Below are positions 34,113 to 41,352 of a DNA stretch of 41,352 nucleotides, piece after piece (the first letter of the stretch is position 1; every line of letters begins with the position of its first letter). A program made the position numbers and the translations under genes. The notes beneath the pieces were generated by a model. The model saw nothing but the letters and a program-made list of their open reading frames with translations. It ran no database searches and was not told the DNA's origin. The DNA is from Verrucomicrobiota bacterium (lineage in GTDB: Bacteria > Verrucomicrobiota > Verrucomicrobiia > Limisphaerales > BJHT01), in NCBI GenBank assembly GCA_014193395.1, contig BJHT01000002.1, positions 1 to 41,352 on the forward strand, given 5' to 3'.

Positions 34113-37100
34113 TCATTCCCTCGTCACCACTTCATCCAGGTTCAGCAGCACATTCGCCGTGACCGTGTACGCGGCGAGTTCGGCGGGGTCGAGTTTGGCG
34201 GCGCGCGGCAGGTCACCCACGGCCACGAGCTTCGCGGCCGCGTCGGCGTCGGCGCGATAGCGGGCGAGGCGTTTCTCGAGGCCGCTGACGAGCACCTGCA
34301 ATTCCGTCGCGTCCGGCTGGCGCGCCGTGACGCGCCGGAAACCATGCGTCACGCGCTCGGACGCCGTGCCGCCGCCCTCGGTCAACATGCGCTGCGCCAG
34401 CGCGCGGGCGGCCTCGACGAACGTGACCTCGTTGAGCAACGCCAGCGCCTGCAACGGCGTGTTCGTGCGCGAGCGCTTCACCACGCACGTCTCGCGCGTC
34501 GGCGCGTCGAACAGCATCATCGTGGGCGGCGCGGCGGTGCGTTTCCAGATCGTGTAAAAGGTGCGCCGATACAGGCCATCGTTGGTGTCGTGCTTGTAGC
34601 CGCGCAGGTCGCCGTAACGGCTCGTCTCATCCCACACGTTGGCGGGCATGTAAGGGCGCACGCTCGGGCCGCCGAGCTTCTCGACCAGCAGGCCGCTGGC
34701 GGCCAGCGCCTGGTCGCGCACGAGTTCGCCGGGCAGCCGGAAACGCGGACCGCGCGCGAGCAGCCGGTTCTCGGGATCGCGCGCCGCCAGCTCGGGCGAA
34801 ACCTTCGAGGACTGCTGATACGCCGCGCTCATCACGAGCAGTTTTTGCAGCGCCTTCATGTCCCACTTCAGCCGCACAAACTCCGTCGCCAGCCAGTCCA
34901 GCAGCTCGGGATGCGAGGGATGATCCGCCTGCGAACCGAAGTTTTCCGTGGTCTTCACCAGCCCGACGCCGAAGAATTTTTCCCACTGCCGGTTCACCCA
35001 CACGCGCGCCGCGAGCGGGTTGGCGGGATCGACGAGCCAGCGCGCGAGGCCGAGCCGGTTCGTCGGCGCGCCAGCGGGCAGCGGCGGAAACACCGCGGGC
35101 AGGCCGGCCTCGACCTTGTCGCCCTTCTTGTCGTATTCGCCACGCACCAGCAGGAACGCGTCCCGCGGCGTGGCCAGTTCCTTCATCACCATCGAGGTCG
35201 GCAGTTTCGCCTCGAATTCATCGAGCGCTTTTTTCGCGGCCTCGACGGCGGCCTCGGCGCGCTTCACCGGGTTGTCAAAATTGGCGCGGTAGAATTTTTC
35301 GAGGTCCGCGCGCTGCTTCGGGTTGCGCTTCTCGGGAGCGACCGCGAGCAGGCTCTTGATCGCCGCGGGCACCGCGTTGGTGCCGCTGAGCTTCACGAGC
35401 GACGGCGGCAGCGTCGTGGCCGAAAGCCGGAAGCGCCCGATGTTGTGGCTGCCGACGGCCTCGTGGCGCAGCCGCACGGTGAGCGTGGCGTTGGCCGGGA
35501 CGGTCACGGGATCGCCGGCGAGAAGCATGGCTTTGCGCGGCTCTTTTTTTGTCGGGCCGTCGATGGCCCAGCCGGGGCCGCGGTTGGTGGCAGGTTTCGG
35601 CGGGGCTTTGGCGGCGGCCTTGGGCTTGGGTTTCGCCTTGCCCTTCGCGGGTTTCGCGGCCTCGGGCGCGGGCACGAGCGATTCGATGCCGTAACCCTTT
35701 TGCGAGTAATCTGCCTCCGCCGTCTCGAACTCGACGATCTCCGGCTCGACCAAATCCGGCGCGGTGATCTCCGCCTCGACCTTGCTCAACACGAAGTTGC
35801 CGTTCGCATTTCGCCCGAGGCTTTGCGCCGGGAGGCTCGCGTCGGGAAACGCCTCGAGCAACAGCCCGGTGAACTTCCCCGCCGCCAGCGGCGCGGTGAT
35901 GACGTACACGTCCTTGTCTGGATTGGTGCCGCTGGCCAGATACGAGCCGTCCTCCTGCCGCGTGAGCGTCGCGCCGCCCTGCGATTTCACCGCGCTGGGA
36001 TTGAGCGGAAGCCACGTCGTCGCCTCGGCGTCGAGCTGCGCGCGGAAGCCCGCCTCCCACGCGGCGATGAGTTGCGGCAGTTCCTTCTGCGCCTCGGGCA
36101 CCCTCGCCAGTGCGGCCTTGTGCTTCGCGTCCAGCTCGGTCAACTGCTTCTCCTGCTCGGTGGTCGGCACCTTCAGGAACGGATCGGGATTGCCCCCGCC
36201 GCGGTTGCCGACGCCCTGGATCGTGCCGCTCTCGGCGATGTTATTGAAGAAGGCGAAGAGCTGATAAAACTCCTTCTGCGTGATCGGGTCGTACTTGTGA
36301 TCGTGGCAGCGGCAGCAATTGAGCGTGAGCGCCAGCCACGTCGAGCCGGTCGTTTCCACGCGGTCGATGATGTTCTCGATGCGCCATTCCTCGGCGATCA
36401 GGCCGCCCTCTCCGTTGATGCGATGATTGCGGTTGAAGCCCGTGGCCACGAGCTGCGCGCGGCTCGGATTCGGCAGGAGATCGCCGGCGATCTGTTCGAG
36501 CGTGAACTGGTCAAAAGGTTTGTTTTCATTGAACGCATTGATGACCCAGTCGCGCCACGGCCACATCTGGCGGCTGCTGTCGGTCTGGAATCCGTGGCTG
36601 TCGGCGTAGCGCGCGTAATCCAGCCACTGCATCGCCATGCGTTCGCCGTAGCGCGAACTCGCCAGCAGCCGGTCCACCACCTTCTCGTAAGCGCGCGGCG
36701 AAGTGTCCGCGACAAACGCCGCGACCTCCGCGGGTGTCGGCGGAATGCCCGTGAGATCGAGCGCCACGCGGCGGATCAGCGTGGTCTTCTCGGCCATCGC
36801 GCCCGGCTTCAGCCCCTCTTGTTCGAGCCGCGCGAGGATGAAGTGATCGACGCCATTCTTCGGCCACGCGGCATCGGCGACTTTGGGCAACTCCGGCCGC
36901 ACCGGCGCGGTGAACGCCCAGTGGCTCTGATACGCCGCGCCTTCCTCGATCCAGCGCCGCAACGTCTCGACCTGCGCCGCCGAGAGCTGCTTGCCGAATT
37001 TTTTCGGCGGCATCTGGTCGTCGGGATCGCTCGTGGTGACGCGTTTGAAAACAGCGCTCTGCTCGGGCTTGCCGGGCACGATCGGCGCGGCCCCGGACTT

Positions 37101-37358
37101 GCCGGCCTTGAACGCGCTCTCCTTCAGATCGAGCCGTAGGCCGCCCTTCAACTGCTTGGCGTCCGGCCCGTGACACGCGAAGCAGTTGTCCGAAAGGATC
37201 GGGCGGATGTCGCGGTTGAAATCAACCTTCACCGCGGCCCCAGCGGGCGCGGCGACGGCGAGCAGCGCGACAGCGAAACCGCACGCCGCGAATCCGCGAA
37301 CGGCAAAGTTGCGCGCGGTGAATCCGCGCAGAGCGGAGAATGGAAAACGGGTCTTCAT
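34113..37358 (-). CDS. PSD1 cytochrome c - DUF1549 - DUF1553 protein
   Basis: A 1081-residue exported protein. ATG 37358 starts a signal peptide (FAACGFAVALLAVAAPAGAA). Residues about 45-110 are the planctomycete-type cytochrome c domain with haem-binding CFACH and the distal DDQMPPKKFG. DUF1549 follows at about 120-340 (VDHFILARLEQEGL, RRVALDLTGIPPTPAEVAAF, YGERMAMQWLDYARYADSHG, with a second CxxCH in LNCCRCHDHKYDPITQKEF). A variable middle (about 350-720) contains an Ala/Lys/Pro linker (KPAKGKAKPKPKAAAKAPPK). DUF1553 occupies about 760-1050 (RLGLARWLVDPANPLAARVW, WVNRQWEKFFGVGLVKTTEN, GPRFRLPGELVRDQALAASG). An electron-transfer role in periplasmic polysaccharide breakdown is the usual proposal and remains inference. 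ATG 37370 is an alternative start. Confidence 0.93.
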   Translation of the reverse strand: MKTRFPFSALRGFTARNFAVRGFAACGFAVALLAVAAPAGAAVKVDFNRDIRPILSDNCFACHGPDAKQLKGGLRLDLKESAFKAGKSGAAPIVPGKPEQSAVFKRVTTSDPDDQMPPKKFGKQLSAAQVETLRRWIEEGAAYQSHWAFTAPVRPELPKVADAAWPKNGVDHFILARLEQEGLKPGAMAEKTTLIRRVALDLTGIPPTPAEVAAFVADTSPRAYEKVVDRLLASSRYGERMAMQWLDYARYADSHGFQTDSSRQMWPWRDWVINAFNENKPFDQFTLEQIAGDLLPNPSRAQLVATGFNRNHRINGEGGLIAEEWRIENIIDRVETTGSTWLALTLNCCRCHDHKYDPITQKEFYQLFAFFNNIAESGTIQGVGNRGGGNPDPFLKVPTTEQEKQLTELDAKHKAALARVPEAQKELPQLIAAWEAGFRAQLDAEATTWLPLNPSAVKSQGGATLTRQEDGSYLASGTNPDKDVYVITAPLAAGKFTGLLLEAFPDASLPAQSLGRNANGNFVLSKVEAEITAPDLVEPEIVEFETAEADYSQKGYGIESLVPAPEAAKPAKGKAKPKPKAAAKAPPKPATNRGPGWAIDGPTKKEPRKAMLLAGDPVTVPANATLTVRLRHEAVGSHNIGRFRLSATTLPPSLVKLSGTNAVPAAIKSLLAVAPEKRNPKQRADLEKFYRANFDNPVKRAEAAVEAAKKALDEFEAKLPTSMVMKELATPRDAFLLVRGEYDKKGDKVEAGLPAVFPPLPAGAPTNRLGLARWLVDPANPLAARVWVNRQWEKFFGVGLVKTTENFGSQADHPSHPELLDWLATEFVRLKWDMKALQKLLVMSAAYQQSSKVSPELAARDPENRLLARGPRFRLPGELVRDQALAASGLLVEKLGGPSVRPYMPANVWDETSRYGDLRGYKHDTNDGLYRRTFYTIWKRTAAPPTMMLFDAPTRETCVVKRSRTNTPLQALALLNEVTFVEAARALAQRMLTEGGGTASERVTHGFRRVTARQPDATELQVLVSGLEKRLARYRADADAAAKLVAVGDLPRAAKLDPAELAAYTVTANVLLNLDEVVTRE

Positions 37359-37593
37359 CTGGTTTGGCATGTTCGAGCGCACCGGCAAAAAGTTCAGGCA
37401 AACACCGACGGGCGATCACCGGGCCGATTCACGCGCGCACCGGTCGGAGTTGCTTGATGGCCGACGATGGCATGAAACCATCATGATGGCGAAAGGGTTC
37501 TCGCACAAACTTTGGCTCAACTTTCCTCTCGTCACCCGCCGCCGCCTGTCGGAGTTGGGGGAGCTTTGTCCTGGGCAACAATCCAAACCTGCC

Positions 37594-37633
37594 GCGCCAA
37601 GTTCATGTTGCATATGCAACATGAACTTGGCGC
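37594..37633. repeat. perfect 40-bp palindrome
   Basis: The two 20-base halves are exact reverse complements with no spacer; the centre is TTGCATATGCAA. Pairing continues imperfectly outward (TCCAAAC at 37582-37588 answers GTTTGGA at 37639-37645). Perfect palindromes of this size form cruciforms and are normally unstable. Confidence 0.95.
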
Positions 37634-37690
37634 CTGGAGTTTGGACGGTTTTCGCTGCACTCGCGCCGCAGTGCGGCCCTCCCACAATCC

Positions 37691-37879
37691 GGTAGGGACG
37701 CGTTGCGCGCGTCCGTGACCAGGCCCGCCCGCCGTGTGCGTGTGCAAGCGCCGCTGTTGGAAATCAGAAAATGCACGGGACGGAAAGCTGGTGGCGACAA
37801 GCTGTCGCCACCCCACCCCGGAAATCCCCACACCCACGGGACAGGAAAATATCAGGGCCGCGCGCAACGCCGCCCTACC
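37691..37879. repeat. REP-like pair upstream of the hydrolase gene
   Basis: GGTAGGGACGCGTTGCGCGC (starting 37691) and its inverted relative GGGCCGCGCGCAACGCCGCC (starting 37855) face each other. The second, with its flank ACAGGAAAATATCA before and TACCACGATG after, closely matches the unit at 39860-39902 on the other side of the hydrolase gene. Confidence 0.8.
37791..37811. repeat. hairpin GTGGCGACA-AGC-TGTCGCCAC
   Basis: A 9-bp perfect stem with a 3-base AGC loop. The same core occurs at 41302-41322. No T-run follows, so it is not an ordinary terminator. Confidence 0.8.
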
Positions 37880-37966
37880 ACGATGCTGGGGTGCGTGCTC
37901 CCTCCGCCCACTAATTCTCCAAGCGCCACGAACAAATTCTTAAAACCATCCATACCGCCCGCGCCT

Positions 37967-38001
37967 CACTAACTACTAATCACTAATTACTAATTACTCT
38001 T
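37967..38001. repeat. heptad array, CACTAAT type
   Basis: Five 7-base units: CACTAAC, TACTAAT, CACTAAT, TACTAAT, TACTCTT. It ends about 50 bases before the hydrolase ATG, in the region expected for its promoter. Confidence 0.75.
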
Positions 38002-38053
38002 CCCCCCTTCTCCCCGTTGACCCGCGCCCACCCGCTTCCTACGCTGCGCCCCA

Positions 38054-39748
38054 ATGTTCCTCACGCTACCTCCCGTTACCCGGGTTCTGACCTCGGGCCT
38101 CCTCGTCTGCGCGCTGGGCTGGAGTTCGCTCGCGCTCGCCGCCGCCGCCGGCGCCGAACCTGATCCGGTTTTCGATCTGCCAAAAATTCTCGCCACACCG
38201 CTCGCGGCGCGGACGACAAAGAGCGAGGAGAAGGATGGCATCGTGACCGAGGAAGTGATGTTTCACGCGGAGATGGATGGCGAAAAGAGCGTCGATATTT
38301 TCGCGTACTTCAGTCATCCGGCGGGGAAGCGCGGGCTGCCGGCGTTCATCTGGAACCAGGGCGGGCTGGGACGGGCGTCGAGCTACTGGACGGTGCTCGG
38401 AGCGAAGCGCGGGTACGCGGCGCTGTGCATTGATTTTCCGCTGCCGGGCTACCGCTCGACGGGCGGCTATCCCATCGTGTCGTCGCTGGAGGCGGGGGCG
38501 GACCCGCGGCGCGCGCCGATTTATCACGGGGCGGTCGCGCTGTTGAAGGCGGTGTCGTTTCTCGAATCGCGGGCGGAGGTGGATCGCCATCGCATCGGGA
38601 TGTGCGGCAGTTCGTGGGGCGGATTTTACACCACGCTGATGACGGGCGTGGACCCGCGGATCAAGGTCGGCTCGGCGATGTTCGGCACGGGCAGCTTGCA
38701 GCTCGGCAACTCGTGGTGGTTCGGCGGCGGGCCGAATCCGAAATACGACGCGGCCGCGCGCGAGCACTGGCGCACGACGCTCGATCCCGCTTTGCGCCTC
38801 GCCACGCGCGCCACGCCCATCGGCTGGTTCACCGGCGCGAACGACCAGTTTTACTGGATGCCGGCGCTGATGGAAACGCATCGCCTCGCGAGCGGGCCGA
38901 AGCACCTGACCATCCTGCCCAACTGGAATCACGGCCTGACGCCGACCGCCGACGAGCAGGTCTTCGCGTGGCTGGATGTGCATCTGCAAAACGCGCCGGC
39001 GTTCAACACGGTCACCGCCGTGCGCGTCGTGCGGCGCGGCGCGGGCGCGGTGGCGGAATGGGATTTCAGCGGGCCGCGCGCGGTGGCGGCGGCGGACCTG
39101 ATCCTGAGCCATGGCGACGACGGCAACTGGGTCTCGCGCTACTGGCAAACGCTGCCCGCGCGCATCAGCGGCGGCGTTTGCACGGCGGAATTGCCGCCCA
39201 GCCCGCTGCCGTTTTACGTCGGTGGCGCGGTGACGGACCGGCAGGGTTTTCGTTACTCGACGCCGCTCCTGCGCGTGGACCCGACCGCCGTCGGACTGCT
39301 GCAACCGCAGGCAAAACTCGCCTACGACGGCTGCGGCATCTGGGGCGGATTCGAGCCGGCGGGCGTGGAGCATTTGAAGGCCGTCGCATTCTGGGACAAC
39401 GCCGTGACGGTGAACACCGACCCCGCGCACGTGAAGGCCGGACAACAGTCCGCGCTCATCAAAACCAAGGGCAAATTTCATCCCGTCCAGTTCACCGCCG
39501 GCGTGCCGCATCGCCTGACCGCGTGGGTGAAATCCGCGGGCGAAGTCGAGGTGAAAGCCACACTCGCCGGGACGTTCGATGGCAAATCATTGGCGCGCGA
39601 ATCCATCGTGAAAGCCGGCCCGGCGTGGGTGGAAATCGCCATCCCCTTCACGCCGCCCGCGACGCTGACGGGAAGCCTCGCGCTGACCGTGACCGCGCCG
39701 GCGGGAGCGGCGGTTTATCTCGACGAAGTGCGGTTCGTGCCGGAGTAG
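38054..39748 (+). CDS. exported alpha/beta hydrolase, acetyl-xylan-esterase-like
   Basis: A 564-residue protein with a signal peptide (VLTSGLLVCALGWSSLALAA). Residues about 60-310 form an alpha/beta hydrolase of the dienelactone hydrolase/acetyl-xylan esterase kind. The likely triad is Ser187 in MCGSSWGGFY, Asp264 in TGANDQFYW and His293 in LPNWNHGLT. FIWNQGGLGRASSYW probably forms the oxyanion region. The C-terminal part (about 320-564) is beta-rich and ends in a jelly-roll like a carbohydrate-binding module (LTAWVKSAGEVEVKATLAGT ... AVYLDEVRFVPE). It could remove ester groups from polysaccharide outside the cell; the substrate is unknown. It is the only + strand gene in the right half of the window and is flanked on both sides by related REP-like repeats, which may hint at past mobility. 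Confidence 0.85.
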   Translation: MFLTLPPVTRVLTSGLLVCALGWSSLALAAAAGAEPDPVFDLPKILATPLAARTTKSEEKDGIVTEEVMFHAEMDGEKSVDIFAYFSHPAGKRGLPAFIWNQGGLGRASSYWTVLGAKRGYAALCIDFPLPGYRSTGGYPIVSSLEAGADPRRAPIYHGAVALLKAVSFLESRAEVDRHRIGMCGSSWGGFYTTLMTGVDPRIKVGSAMFGTGSLQLGNSWWFGGGPNPKYDAAAREHWRTTLDPALRLATRATPIGWFTGANDQFYWMPALMETHRLASGPKHLTILPNWNHGLTPTADEQVFAWLDVHLQNAPAFNTVTAVRVVRRGAGAVAEWDFSGPRAVAAADLILSHGDDGNWVSRYWQTLPARISGGVCTAELPPSPLPFYVGGAVTDRQGFRYSTPLLRVDPTAVGLLQPQAKLAYDGCGIWGGFEPAGVEHLKAVAFWDNAVTVNTDPAHVKAGQQSALIKTKGKFHPVQFTAGVPHRLTAWVKSAGEVEVKATLAGTFDGKSLARESIVKAGPAWVEIAIPFTPPATLTGSLALTVTAPAGAAVYLDEVRFVPE

Positions 39749-39773
39749 CGCGCGGCGCACAGCCTCCTCGGTC

Positions 39774-40040
39774 GGGACGCGTTGCGCGTCCCAAACTTTT
39801 CCCCCACCGCGTCGTCCGCCTGCGAACCAACGCCCGCACCAATCCTCACGCGCCCGAACAGGTAAATTGCAGGGCCGCGCGCAACGCGGCCCTACCACGA
39901 TGTCGCTCGGTAGGGACGCGTTGCGCGCGTCCCAAACTTTTTCCCCTACCGCGACGTCCGCCTGCAAACCAACGCCCGCACCAATCCTCACGCGCCCGAA
40001 CGGGAAAATTGCACGGCCACGCGTAACGCGCCCCTATCAC
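39774..40040. repeat. 139-bp tandem duplication of paired REP-like hairpins
   Basis: Two copies with a 139-base period, beginning at 39774 and 39913. Each starts with a hairpin (GGGACGCGTTGCGCGTCCC in copy 1) followed by CAAACTTTTTCCCC-like DNA, then about 60 conserved bases (CGTCCGCCTGC...CCAACGCCCGCACCAATCCT), then an inverted relative (GGGCCGCGCGCAACGCGGCC, 39872-39891) and CTACCACG. Copy 2 is more diverged and reaches the stop codon of the Gfo-like gene at 40037-40039. The first hairpin may also end transcription of the hydrolase gene. Confidence 0.88.
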
Positions 40041-41143
40041 GCGGGCGTCGAGATCCATTGGCCGGGCGTGGCCGTACTCCGCCGCGCGGCTTCCAGCAAA
40101 ACGGCTGTCAGCAGGCTGCGCCGCGCGGGCCACGGGGCCTGGGCGGTGCGGAAAAAATCTTCGAGCGCGGCGGCGAGCGGGGTGAAGTGTTCCTGCGCTG
40201 GAATCGGAGCGCGGAAGAGTTGGGCGGAGATATCGAGACGGTTGTGCAGGCGGATGGCGAAGTTGTAATCGGCCACCACGCCATCCAGCACGAGCAGCGC
40301 GGAACGCACGCCATCGGCGTGTTCCAGCAGCCAGCCGCGCGGGTCGCGCGCCAGTTTGGGCACAACACCGAGGCCGACCAAATCCTGCGTGCGGCCGTCG
40401 AGGAGCGTGTCGCCTTGGGGCGAGTCGGAACGCGAGAGCGCGGTGGAGAGGAGCGGCCACGACCACTCGCCGTGGTCGCCGGCGCACCACAGTTCGGGAC
40501 CGGCGAGAAACTTCATGCGCCGCACGCCGCGTTCGCCGCCGGCGCGGCGTTCGAGCAATGGGAGCAGGCCGTCGAGCGCGTGCAGTTCGGCGAGGGGCGA
40601 CGGGCCTTGCACGACGATAAGCGCCTCGGCCACGCGAGCGTTCGCGGGCAAATCCACCTGCGGCAGACGCCAGGTCAGCGGCAGCGCGGTGCCGGCGGCG
40701 AGCGGGATTTGGCGCGTTTCGGCGAGACGGAGGGCGGCGCGCGCGGCGGCGAGATGGGTGGCGAGCGCGCCGTGGATGAAACACGCGGCGCCGCGCGGGA
40801 TTTGTTCGAGCACGGCGGTGACGAGCGTCTCGGCGGGCGCGGCGGCGGTGCTGCGCGGCACGAGCACAACGGCGTCCGCGGTGCGCAGGGAGTCGGCGAG
40901 CGTGGGTGCCAGCCTCAGGCCGTGGTCAGCGATGCGGCGGGACAGTTCGGCATTTTCGCCCGCGGTGGTCGTGGCATCCGCGGCGAGATGGGCGACGACT
41001 CGAAGGCCCGCGACGCGGTGGAATTGGCCGTCGCGCCGGTAGCCGAGGAGGAAGCGGTCGAGAAGCTGTTGCGCCGGTGTTTGCAGCGCGAACTCGTCGA
41101 GCACGAAGGTGATTTGGCGGAGGGGGCGGGAGGGGGAGTTCAA
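40037..41143 (-). CDS. Gfo/Idh/MocA-like oxidoreductase homologue
   Basis: A 368-residue cytoplasmic protein, apparently starting at TTG 41143. It fits a planctomycete/verrucomicrobial group related to Gfo/Idh/MocA dehydrogenases. Markers as I recall them are FVLDEFALQTPAQQLLDRFL at the start, ALPLTWRLPQVDLP, LDGLLPLLERRAGGERGVRR, LLSTALSRSDSPQGDTLLDG and RTQDLVGLG, then APWPARRSLLTAVLLEAA. The usual glycine-rich nucleotide motif is not obvious at the N-terminus, so it may not use NAD(P) in the normal way. No ATG occurs in the conserved N-terminal part, so a TTG start is likely; that TTG lies inside a heptad repeat. The stop codon is covered by the 139-bp tandem repeat. The family name is fairly secure; the substrate is unknown. 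Confidence 0.72.
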   Translation of the reverse strand: MNSPSRPLRQITFVLDEFALQTPAQQLLDRFLLGYRRDGQFHRVAGLRVVAHLAADATTTAGENAELSRRIADHGLRLAPTLADSLRTADAVVLVPRSTAAAPAETLVTAVLEQIPRGAACFIHGALATHLAAARAALRLAETRQIPLAAGTALPLTWRLPQVDLPANARVAEALIVVQGPSPLAELHALDGLLPLLERRAGGERGVRRMKFLAGPELWCAGDHGEWSWPLLSTALSRSDSPQGDTLLDGRTQDLVGLGVVPKLARDPRGWLLEHADGVRSALLVLDGVVADYNFAIRLHNRLDISAQLFRAPIPAQEHFTPLAAALEDFFRTAQAPWPARRSLLTAVLLEAARRSTATPGQWISTPA

Positions 41144-41167
41144 AGTTCAAGGTTCAAGGTTCAAAGT
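41137..41167. repeat. heptad array overlapping the start of the Gfo-like gene
   Basis: Units AGTTCAA, AGTTCAA, GGTTCAA, GGTTCAA, then AGTC. The first unit supplies the TTG start codon of the minus-strand gene. It is the same family as the arrays at 5447 and 33927, but no inverted arm is seen before the window ends. Confidence 0.85.
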
Positions 41168-41192
41168 CGCGTGGGCTCGCCGCCCGCAGTGC

Positions 41193-41290
41193 TCTGCGAT
41201 CCTTCCCCTCTCTGCGGTGTTCTGATCGGCAGGTTTCCGCGACGGAGACGCGAGGGCACCGGACACCGCAGAGATGGGAAGGATCGCAGA
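41193..41290. repeat. 27-bp inverted repeat near the right edge
   Basis: Arms 41193-41219 and 41264-41290 are reverse complements with one mismatch (TCTGCGATCCTTCCC at the left answers GGGAAGGATCGCAGA at the right), with a 44-base centre. No gene is seen between 41144 and the window end. Confidence 0.85.
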
Positions 41291-41301
41291 GGGGGAAAGA
41301 T

Positions 41302-41322
41302 GAGGCGACAAGCTGTCGCCTC
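41302..41322. repeat. hairpin GAGGCGACA-AGC-TGTCGCCTC
   Basis: A 9-bp stem with an AGC loop. The inner GGCGACAAGCTGTCGCC is identical to the hairpin at 37791-37811, while the outermost base pairs differ but still pair, which points to selection for the structure. Confidence 0.8.
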
Positions 41323-41352
41323 CCCGGGGGCGTGCTGCGGGCTGCTGCGGAG

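Larger units (their letters stand above)
37359..38053. other. gene-free, palindrome-rich stretch between divergent genes
   Basis: About 700 bases between the divergent PSD1 and hydrolase genes, so both promoters should lie here. No gene is supported. It contains a 40-bp palindrome (37594-37633), REP-like units facing each other (37691-37714 and 37855-37879), a short hairpin (37791-37811) and a heptad array (37967-38001). Confidence 0.6.

Noticed and set aside
34344..37139. A 931-codon open frame on the + strand.
   Set aside because: Antisense to the PSD1-DUF1549-DUF1553 gene; the translation is Arg/His-rich and unlike any family.
38066..39511. A 481-codon minus-strand frame opposite the hydrolase.
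   Set aside because: The + strand has the catalytic triad and signal peptide; the shadow is Arg/His-rich without domains.
39774..40040. Possible CRISPR array.
   Set aside because: Only two copies with a 139-base period, hairpins inside the unit, no regular 30-base repeats and no cas gene nearby.

Overview
The window is high-GC bacterial chromosome. It most likely comes from a member of the Verrucomicrobiota, probably of the Pedosphaera/Limisphaera type. The call rests on four things: a pilus-like locus in the order known from Akkermansia (PilM-like, Amuc_1100-like, Amuc_1099-like, secretin); very large secreted proteins ending in an 'ASTDLxxW...YR' module; a DUF1501 / PSD1-DUF1549-DUF1553 pair; and many short-period intergenic repeats. 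Shine-Dalgarno sequences are mostly weak, so several starts were chosen from signal peptides, domain edges and stop/start overlaps.

Layout. 1-5.6 kb (+ strand): a PA14-PKD-helical repeat protein, a small secreted Cys/Lys-rich protein with a clear terminator, and a MASE1-PAS-PAS hybrid histidine kinase broken by a one-base frameshift and ending inside an inverted heptad repeat. 5.6-7.7 kb (- strand): argC, then the ribosomal pair rplM-rpsI with an intrinsic terminator. 8.2-9.7 kb: an HTTM membrane protein translationally coupled to a small membrane-anchored partner. 10.1-20.4 kb (- strand): a tight four-gene operon of secreted proteins (629, 479, 975 and 1302 aa), which is the best candidate here for an undescribed surface system. 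20.5-28.4 kb (- strand): PilM-PilN fusion, Amuc_1100-like protein, Amuc_1099-like protein, a secretin with 19-nt and 11-nt poly-C tracts, and a stand-alone 5'-3' exonuclease. 28.6-32.1 kb (- strand): envelope polysaccharide genes (UDP-glucuronate decarboxylase, polyprenyl-phosphate sugar transferase, EpsI-like protein). 32.4-37.4 kb (- strand): DUF1501 and PSD1/DUF1549/DUF1553 proteins. 38.1-39.7 kb (+ strand): an exported alpha/beta hydrolase bracketed by related palindromic repeats. 40.0-41.1 kb (- strand): a protein of the Gfo/Idh/MocA-like oxidoreductase group.

How the parts may fit together. Apart from argC, rplM, rpsI and the exonuclease, the window is largely devoted to the cell envelope. 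The secretin, its inner-membrane partners and the PilMN platform would form a trans-envelope secretion or pilus machine. The adjacent four-gene operon encodes large extracellular proteins that could be its cargo or surface partners; this link is inference from position only. The polysaccharide genes and EpsI suggest an exosortase-linked polysaccharide locus continuing outside the window.

A second theme is the intergenic DNA. At least six kinds of repeat occur: heptad, 9-nt and 10-nt period arrays (several as inverted pairs), REP-like hairpins, a 139-bp tandem duplication and a perfect 40-bp palindrome. Some overlap gene ends or starts. No tRNA, rRNA, CRISPR array, transposase or integrase gene was recognised.
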